Below, piece after piece: positions 7,219-12,609 of a DNA stretch of 14,818 bases (positions are counted from its first letter, which is position 1; each line of letters opens with the position of its first letter). Position numbers and translations under genes: made by a program. The DNA is taken from assembly GCA_035542775.1 (NCBI GenBank), contig DATKKX010000067.1, forward strand, positions 1-14,818, read 5' to 3'. The stretch comes from DATKKX01 sp035542775 (GTDB taxonomy: Bacteria; Planctomycetota; Phycisphaerae; UBA1845; UTPLA1). The notes under the pieces are model-generated. The model was not told the origin of the DNA. It made no database searches and saw nothing but the letters and a program-made list of their open reading frames with translations.

Positions 7219-9842
7219 GAGTCCTCCTTGACAGGCTCGGAAGCCGGTACTGACGGCTCCTCCGCTGAACGATCGCCCAGCACGGAATGCAGCTCCTGAG
7301 CAGCTTCGGACCACCGTCCTGCGCCGGGCATTTTGATCACTTGCTCCGAGACCTCTCTCGCCGCATCCACATTGCCGGCGAACACCAGGGCCCGGGCCAG
7401 GGCGTACAGCCCCATCGGCGTGTCTCTCATCCCGGGACGCGACGACTCCAACGCCGCCAGGATGCTCCTGCCCTGCTCCTGACGTGGAACTGAAATGTCG
7501 CCGGGCCTCGTCGGCGCACCCAGCCGATGCAGGAGGGCCTCGGCGTCTCCGTCGCGCAGGGCATCGTAGGCCAGGGCCCAATCCGCGAAGCCGCGCGCTG
7601 CCGAGGTTTGAGGAATCGTCTCAAGCAGCTCGCGGGCCTGGGCGGTACGATTGGCCAGCACATAGAACCATGCCAGCCATGCCCGGATCTCCTCCTTCTC
7701 CCGCTCCGGACGAGAGGGCGTGTCGGTGACGCGCTGGTAAGTCAGCCACACGTCGATGATGTCCGGGAATAGACGCTGCCGTTGCAGAAGCGCGGTGAGG
7801 TCGAGAATCGCCTCGCGATGATCGGGCTGGCTCTTCAAAACAGCACGGTAATCTGCCTGGGCTTCGTGGATCCGCCCAACGGCTGCAAGCAAGCCTGCGC
7901 GGTTGAACCGAGCCGCGACCGACGACGGATTGAGCGACAAGAGGCGATCAAAAACGCGGATGGCCTCGTCGGTCTTGTCCTGATGGGTCAGAACCGCACC
8001 AAAGTTGAGCAACGCCTGTTGATCGTAAGGAGCGAAGTCCAGAATCTTCCGCAAGTACTCACCAGCTCGATCCCAGTCCTTGCGCTGAACCATCAACCAG
8101 GCCAGCTCAAACAGGCTATCGCGATGGTAAGGATTGATTGACAGTGCTTCCTCGAAGGTTGAGGCGGCCTGGTCAAACTGCCCGGCCGCGAGGTAGCTTC
8201 GCGCCAACGCGGTCACGGCCGGCAGAAAGTCGGCCTGCCTGGCGAGCATGTTCTTGTAAATGATCTGAGCGTCGTCCGTTCTTCCGAGATCGCTCAGCGT
8301 CAAGGCGTAGTAATATTGAGCTCGGGCGTAGTGCGGCATGTTTTCCACAGCCATGCGCAGCTCGACTTCCGCCTGCTTCATTTCCCCTTTCAGACGATGG
8401 GCCTCTCCGGCCTCCAAGGCCAGCCGTGGATAGTCCGGCCATCTTTCCCTGGCCGTGTTGACGACGGCCAAGGCGGCATCCGGCTGCCTGGAGGAGACAT
8501 TGGCGCGAGCCAGCTCCGCCCATACCGCGGGATCGTCAGGGTAGACCTCGACCGCCCGTCGCGCCTGGGCGACGGTGTCAGACCAGACGGGAGCGTAACG
8601 CCAGCCCGTCAGCATCCAAGCGACCAGGACTGCCAGAATCGGAGCGCCCGCGACGAATACTGCCGGCCGTGGCAGCCGCTTGCGCAGATAATCAGTTACT
8701 TGCATCAGGGCAGCGGTTACCGCGAGGTGCAGGCCGAAGATCGGCAAGTACATGTAGCGGTCGGCAGTCAGAAATCTGCGGGCGGTGGTCGCGGCCAGGA
8801 ACGGGGCCAGCAGAATCGCGAACAGGCATAGGCCCAGAAAGCAAGTCCGATTGTGCCGCCATGCCAGCCACACAGCCATGAAAAACGCCGCGGCTTCGAG
8901 GAGTGCAACGGCTACGGCACTCGAAGCGAAAGCGACTTCCCGGGGCGGCGGCGACCAGGGTGAGAGCCGGCTCGGCCAGACGTAGTTCTCCAGGTAGTAT
9001 CGCCCCGCGAGCAGCACGCGCACGGGCGCGCTGGTGGCACTCTCCACCTGCGTGGCGTCGAGCAGTCCTGACACGCCGGTCGATCTTGCCGCTGCCCAGG
9101 TCGCGCCGAGACCGATCACCAGCAGGACAAGATACGTTGCCCAGCAGCGCCGTGGTAGGCGGTGATGCACGTGATAATCGCATGCCGCTGCCGCGATCGG
9201 TACGCTGGGCAGGACCTTGGAGCCCAATGCGAGCAGCCACGAAATACCAGCCAGCCAGGCCCAGGTCCATCGGCCATCCTCGCGGCGGCCGACGCAGGCG
9301 AGCAGCATCAGCAGGGAGAAGGTCGTCGCCAGCAGGATCATCCGGCCGCTGACCCAGGCGACCGGTTCCAGGGCGAACGGGTGGCAGGCGAACATCAGTC
9401 CGACGAGCAGCCCGAGGCTCTGCCGCCGCGAGAGTCGCATCGCCAGAAAGGACGCCAGCAGGGCGTTGAGTCCGTGCAAGGCGATGTTGGTCAGATGAAA
9501 AGTGAGAGGACTCGCCGCGTCGCCGCGAGCGGCGTTCGGCGCGGCCATCGCGTAATTGGCCTGAAAGCTGAGCATGGGCAGCGGCTGATAGAGGTCGCCG
9601 TGAACGATGGTGAGCAGGTTCCAGGCATGCCGCAGCGAGGGATGATTCACGAAGACGTGCTCGACCACGAACTGATAGTCGTCGCCGCTGATGAACTCGC
9701 CGTGACGGGTGGGCCAGCCGAAGGCCAGGGCCGCGCCGGCGACGACGATCAACATCAGAATCGTGGCAAGAACGGGCCGGACGGCGCCGCGAACAGGCAC
9801 CGCAGACGGTGCGGGGCTTTCGGACACAACAGTCTCGGCCAT
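7206..9842 (-). CDS. TMTC-like membrane protein: GT-C-type N-terminal half and C-terminal TPR repeats
   Basis: An 878-residue protein. A hydrophobic helix (about 24-44) precedes GDDYQFV, with D54 and D55 in the first extracytoplasmic loop, the acidic pair typical of GT-C glycosyltransferases. YQPLPMLSF, FHLTNIALHGLNALL and CHPFALEPVAWVSGR are typical of bacterial relatives of the eukaryotic O-mannosyltransferases TMTC1-4. Several further helices reach to about residue 410. From about 420 to 720 there are successive TPRs (for example AQYYYALTLSDLGRTDDAQIIY, FDQAASTFEEALSINPYH, DEAIRVFDRLLSLNPSS). The C-terminus ends in a charged tail. A role in protein or glycan modification across the membrane, with TPRs binding partners, is inferred from family. 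The start at 9842 has AAGG about 6 nt upstream. It is the first gene of the minus-strand set and lies 57 nt from divergent folP. Confidence 0.78.
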   Translation of the reverse strand: MAETVVSESPAPSAVPVRGAVRPVLATILMLIVVAGAALAFGWPTRHGEFISGDDYQFVVEHVFVNHPSLRHAWNLLTIVHGDLYQPLPMLSFQANYAMAAPNAARGDAASPLTFHLTNIALHGLNALLASFLAMRLSRRQSLGLLVGLMFACHPFALEPVAWVSGRMILLATTFSLLMLLACVGRREDGRWTWAWLAGISWLLALGSKVLPSVPIAAAACDYHVHHRLPRRCWATYLVLLVIGLGATWAAARSTGVSGLLDATQVESATSAPVRVLLAGRYYLENYVWPSRLSPWSPPPREVAFASSAVAVALLEAAAFFMAVWLAWRHNRTCFLGLCLFAILLAPFLAATTARRFLTADRYMYLPIFGLHLAVTAALMQVTDYLRKRLPRPAVFVAGAPILAVLVAWMLTGWRYAPVWSDTVAQARRAVEVYPDDPAVWAELARANVSSRQPDAALAVVNTARERWPDYPRLALEAGEAHRLKGEMKQAEVELRMAVENMPHYARAQYYYALTLSDLGRTDDAQIIYKNMLARQADFLPAVTALARSYLAAGQFDQAASTFEEALSINPYHRDSLFELAWLMVQRKDWDRAGEYLRKILDFAPYDQQALLNFGAVLTHQDKTDEAIRVFDRLLSLNPSSVAARFNRAGLLAAVGRIHEAQADYRAVLKSQPDHREAILDLTALLQRQRLFPDIIDVWLTYQRVTDTPSRPEREKEEIRAWLAWFYVLANRTAQARELLETIPQTSAARGFADWALAYDALRDGDAEALLHRLGAPTRPGDISVPRQEQGRSILAALESSRPGMRDTPMGLYALARALVFAGNVDAAREVSEQVIKMPGAGRWSEAAQELHSVLGDRSAEEPSVPASEPVKEDSWPR

Positions 9843-9899
9843 TCGTTACCTTGTTATCCGGCCTTTGGCGTTGTCCTGCCGCCGGAGTACCATTCAGTT

Positions 9900-10805
9900 A
9901 TGCCAGAATCCGCCGGTCAATCGGACGATCGCATGCCGACTCGCGGGACGCCTCGTATCCTTAATACGTCTCAGGGGCGCCTGGCGTTCGGCCAGCGTTG
10001 CCTGATCATGGGCATTCTGAACGTCACGCCGGATAGCTTCAGCGATGGCGGGCGATATGTCGAGACGGGCGCGGCGGCGGATCGGGCCATCGAAATGGCC
10101 GCGGAAGGGGCCGACGTGATCGACGTCGGCGGGGAGTCCACGCGGCCCGGCGCTGATCCAGTGGCGCCGGAAGAGCAGATCCGCAGGATCGTGCCGGTAA
10201 TTCTTCAGGCCCGGACCTGCGGTGTGACAGTGCCGATTTCCGTTGATACGCGAGTCGCGGCGGTCGCGGCCGCGGCGCTCGATGCCGGGGCGGACATGGT
10301 CAACGACATCTCCGGCGTCCGTGACGATCCGGCGATGCCGGTGCTGCTTGCCCGGCGGCGGGTGCCATTCGTGGTGATGCACATGCAGGGCACGCCGCAG
10401 ACCATGCAGCGGGCACCGAAGTACAAGGACGTGGTAGCAGAGGTGGCGGAGTTTTTCGTTGCCCGGGCGGAGGCGTTGGCCGCGGCAGGCGTGGACGTGA
10501 ATCGGATGATTGTCGATCCGGGCCTGGGGTTCGGGAAGACACTGGAGCACAACCTGGCGCTATTGCGATCGATCCGCTTGTTCGGGGTTCGCTGGCCGGT
10601 GCTGGTCGGACCGTCACGCAAACGCTTCCTCGGCGAGATCCTCAATGAGCCTGACGCCGCCAAACGTCGCATGGGCACGGCGGCGGCGGTTGCTCACTGC
10701 GCGCTGGCGGGCGTTGACATGGTCCGAGTGCATGACGTTGAGGAAATGCGGCAGGTGGTCGATGTGTGTGCCAAGTTGGAGGCGGGAGGCCCCCATCCTC
10801 CATGA
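9900..10805 (+). CDS. folP: dihydropteroate synthase
   Basis: A 301-residue protein with every folP signature. These are MGILNVTPDSFSDGG (37-51, Asn41 binding the pterin pyrophosphate side), DVGGESTRPGA (75-85), SVDTR, VNDISG, FVVMHMQGTP, DPGLGFGK (206-213), GPSRKRF (237-243) and GTAAAVAHCALAGVDMVRVHDV near the end. The enzyme joins 7,8-dihydropterin pyrophosphate to p-aminobenzoate to give dihydropteroate in folate synthesis; it is cytosolic and the sulfonamide target. Length suits the family (about 270-300). The start is ATG 9900, with GGAG at 9884-9887; ATG 9933 is a possible shorter start. The open frame continues far upstream on this strand, but that part is antisense to the TMTC-like gene and is not coding. 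No other folate gene is in the window. Confidence 0.96.
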   Translation: MPESAGQSDDRMPTRGTPRILNTSQGRLAFGQRCLIMGILNVTPDSFSDGGRYVETGAAADRAIEMAAEGADVIDVGGESTRPGADPVAPEEQIRRIVPVILQARTCGVTVPISVDTRVAAVAAAALDAGADMVNDISGVRDDPAMPVLLARRRVPFVVMHMQGTPQTMQRAPKYKDVVAEVAEFFVARAEALAAAGVDVNRMIVDPGLGFGKTLEHNLALLRSIRLFGVRWPVLVGPSRKRFLGEILNEPDAAKRRMGTAAAVAHCALAGVDMVRVHDVEEMRQVVDVCAKLEAGGPHPP

Positions 10806-10884
10806 CGGCCCGGTTCGCTCTTTTGATGGACGAGGCGAACATCTCGGAAGACCGTCCTCTCGGTGATCGGCGGGATAAACGTGA
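10806..10884. other. short convergent intergenic region
   Basis: 79 nt lie between the folP stop and the end of hicA, which run toward each other. GTTCGC (10813-10818) and GCGAAC (10835-10840) could pair around a 16-base loop, and a short TTTT lies inside that loop. This is not a convincing intrinsic terminator for either gene. Confidence 0.25.
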
Positions 10885-11106
10885 CTACAGTAGCTCCTGC
10901 AAGGCTTCCGGTGTTATCCCCGCCTGCCGGAGAATAGCTCGCAACGTGCCGCGATCCAACTCAGCATGGTCCGGCACCGATAGAGTCGTAGGGGGCTTCT
11001 CTCGGAACAACATCATGTGGCTCCCGCGCTGACGGTCCAGGCGAAAGCCGACTTTCTCCAGCGCGCTGACAAGCCTCCGCCCCGAGATCACGGGCAGTCT
11101 GCTCAT
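10885..11106 (-). CDS. hicA: HicA-family mRNA interferase toxin
   Basis: A 73-residue protein with the YcfA/HicA pattern: MSRLPVISGRRLVSALEKVGF, then RQRGSHMML with the catalytic His30, VPDHAELDRGTLRAILRQAGI and a short C-terminal helix (PEALQELL). HicA folds like a double-stranded RNA-binding domain and cleaves translated mRNA when its antitoxin is lost; this function is inferred from family. The start is the ATG at 11104-11106, overlapping the HicB stop as ATGA, so it is translationally coupled. Longer open readings upstream lack similarity and start inside hicB. Base composition looks lower in GC than sucD and folP on either side, which fits horizontal acquisition. Confidence 0.9.
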   Translation of the reverse strand: MSRLPVISGRRLVSALEKVGFRLDRQRGSHMMLFREKPPTTLSVPDHAELDRGTLRAILRQAGITPEALQELL

Positions 11107-11309
11107 ATGCAAACCACCTGCGTCTCGAAGTCCTCTGCTGGAACAGGCTGTCCATTGGCCGTGGCGGTTTCGATCCAACCGTCAATGGCTTCCTTGATAT
11201 TGCTGATAGCCTCCGCTCGTGTCTTGCCTTGGCTGATGCAGCCCGGCAGGGACGGAACCTCAGCTACCCAATACCCATCTTCGCCCCGGCGCAAAACTGC
11301 CGCTCGCAT
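11103..11309 (-). CDS. hicB: HicB-family antitoxin, short form
   Basis: A 68-residue protein, MRAAVLRRGEDGYWVAEVPSL with LPGCISQGKTRAEAISNIKEAI, the classic HicB N-terminal fold that masks the HicA active site. The start is ATG 11307-11309 because GGAGG (11315-11319) lies 5 nt before it; an in-frame TTG eight codons upstream has no Shine-Dalgarno. The chain ends at Ile68 without the C-terminal helix-turn-helix or ribbon-helix-helix DNA-binding domain found in longer HicB (E. coli HicB is about 138 residues). Autoregulation would therefore need another route. hicB precedes hicA, the reverse of E. coli hicAB but common elsewhere. A TATAAT (11357-11362) is a candidate -10. Confidence 0.88.
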   Translation of the reverse strand: MRAAVLRRGEDGYWVAEVPSLPGCISQGKTRAEAISNIKEAIDGWIETATANGQPVPAEDFETQVVCI

Positions 11310-11356
11310 AGGCACCTCCGGGAATGTCTCCAAATCCGAGAATCGGCCACGTCTTG

Positions 11357-11362
11357 ATTATA
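11357..11362 (-). promoter_or_regulatory. candidate -10 of the hicBA promoter
   Basis: A perfect TATAAT on the minus strand lies about 48 nt upstream of the hicB ATG and just past the sucD stop. The hexamer 17 nt further upstream (TAGCGC) is a poor -35, so support is the -10 and its position only. Confidence 0.35.
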
Positions 11363-11382
11363 CGCGCGCTGCCTGCGCGGCG

Positions 11383-12273
11383 CTACTTTCCCATCGCCTG
11401 CGCCATCGTCGCACCGATTTCGGCCGGGGATGGGGCCACGGCGATGCCGGCTTCCTTGAGGGCGGCGATCTTGCTGGCGGCGGTGCCCTGGCCGCCGGAG
11501 ATAATGGCGCCGGCGTGGCCCATGCGCTTGCCGGGCGGGGCGGTCTGGCCGGCGATGAAAGCAACGACCGGCTTGCTGACGTTGTCCTTGATGTAGGCCG
11601 CGGCCTGCTCCTCGTCGGTGCCGCCGATCTCGCCGATCATGATGATCCCGTGCGTGTCGCGGTCTTTCTCGAACATCTCCAACAGCTCGATGAAATTGAG
11701 GCCCTTGACGGGATCGCCGCCGATGCCGATGCACGTGGTCTGGGCGATGCCGCGGGTGCTGCACTGCCAGACGGCCTCGTAGGTCAGCGTGCCGCTGCGC
11801 GAGATGATGCCGACGTTTTTCGTGGAGCCGTTGACCGGCTTGTGGATGTAGCCGGGCATGATGCCGATCTTGGCCTGACCCGGCGTGATGATGCCGGGGC
11901 AGTTTGGGCCGATCAGCCGGGTGCCGGCATCGTCGAGGAACTTGCGGGCCCGGACCATGTCCAGCGTGGGGATGCCCTCGGTGACCAGGACGATCAGCTT
12001 GATGCCCGCCGCGGCGGCTTCCATGGCGCTGTCCGCGGCGAAGGCCGGCGGAACGAAGATCAGAGAGCAATTGGCGCCGGTCGCCTTGACGGCCTCCTCG
12101 GTGGTGTCGAAGACAGGCAGCCCGAGCTCGGTCTTGGTGCCGCCTTTTCCGGGCGTGATGCCGCCGACGATCTTGGTGCCGTAATCGAGGCACTGCTTGG
12201 CGTGAAACCCGCCGGCCTGGCCGGTAATGCCGTGAACGACGACCTTGGTGTGCTTGTCGACGAGAATGCTCAT
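11383..12273 (-). CDS. sucD: succinyl-CoA synthetase (ADP/GDP-forming) alpha subunit
   Basis: A 296-residue protein from the ATG at 12273, with AGGAAAG about 6 nt upstream. It shows the family's CoA-binding start (VVVHGITGQAGGFHAKQCLDYGTKIVGG), GPNCPGIITPG, GTLTYEAVWQ, GIGGDPVKG, GEIGGTDEEQAA and GKRMGHAGAI, with the phosphorylated active-site His at about residue 253. Length matches SucD (about 290). The alpha subunit binds CoA and carries the phosphohistidine, interconverting succinyl-CoA and succinate with ATP or GTP in the TCA cycle. The beta subunit gene sucC, normally just upstream, is absent: the upstream side is a divergent ABC exporter. The open frame continues antisense through that exporter, but this is a GC-rich artefact. 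Confidence 0.95.
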   Translation of the reverse strand: MSILVDKHTKVVVHGITGQAGGFHAKQCLDYGTKIVGGITPGKGGTKTELGLPVFDTTEEAVKATGANCSLIFVPPAFAADSAMEAAAAGIKLIVLVTEGIPTLDMVRARKFLDDAGTRLIGPNCPGIITPGQAKIGIMPGYIHKPVNGSTKNVGIISRSGTLTYEAVWQCSTRGIAQTTCIGIGGDPVKGLNFIELLEMFEKDRDTHGIIMIGEIGGTDEEQAAAYIKDNVSKPVVAFIAGQTAPPGKRMGHAGAIISGGQGTAASKIAALKEAGIAVAPSPAEIGATMAQAMGK

Positions 12274-12308
12274 GGAAGCTTTCCTAAGTCCGTTGATTCC
12301 AAGCCGAG

Positions 12309-12337
12309 ATTCTCGCGGGTGCAGGCGTTGGTTGCAA
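12309..12337 (-). promoter_or_regulatory. candidate sigma70-like promoter of sucD
   Basis: On the minus strand, TTGCAA (12332-12337) and GAGAAT (12309-12314) are separated by exactly 17 nt. Each matches four of six consensus bases. This would start the transcript near 12302, giving a leader of about 29 nt before the sucD ATG. Confidence 0.38.
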
Positions 12338-12343
12338 GCAACG
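12326..12343. promoter_or_regulatory. 18-bp near-perfect palindrome, candidate operator of sucD
   Basis: CGTTGGTTGCAAGCAACG is self-complementary except for one central-flank pair (positions 6 and 13). It lies across the candidate -35 of sucD, where a repressor would block polymerase. The regulator is unknown. Confidence 0.35.
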
Positions 12344-12538
12344 CGGGGGGCATCAGCGGGGTGCGTACTCCGGGCCCGGCGGAGACCGCGTGGGGGTGAG
12401 CAGGTCACAGTGGGGCTGGTGGAATATCCGGAGCGAGATCCACAACCCATCGTATGGCAGGCATAACGGTGTCGGCCGGGCAGCCGAACGAGGAGGGAGG
12501 CTGTCCTGCAGTGCAGCCGGCAACGTCGGAAGCGGCCA

Positions 12539-12567
12539 TTTCCCGCGGCCGGACGATCCCATACAAT
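12539..12567 (+). promoter_or_regulatory. weak candidate promoter of the ABC exporter
   Basis: TACAAT (12562-12567, five of six consensus bases) lies 17 nt after TTTCCC (12539-12544, three of six). The start of transcription would fall about 36 nt before the ATG at 12610. Confidence 0.28.
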
Positions 12568-12609
12568 GGGCTGCCTCTCAGCGCCGGCGAGAAGGGAGAT
12601 CGTGGCACG

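Larger units (their letters stand above)
12274..12609. other. intergenic region between divergent sucD and ABC exporter genes
   Basis: 336 nt with no credible gene. It holds the likely sucD promoter and an overlapping 18-bp near-palindrome, a weak candidate promoter for the exporter, and small stem-loops (for example GGCTG/CAGCC at 12499-12518 and CTCCG/CGGAG at 12368-12384). The open plus-strand frames here lack any recognisable family. Confidence 0.45.

Noticed and set aside
7219..7581. An upstream extension of the YdjM-like frame
   Set aside because: It lies inside the TMTC-like gene in another frame, has no family resemblance, and the strong AAGGAGG at 7223-7229 fixes the start at 7218.
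9162..9899. An upstream extension of the folP reading frame
   Set aside because: It is antisense to the TMTC-like coding region and crosses the 57-nt divergent spacer; folP motifs begin only after ATG 9900.
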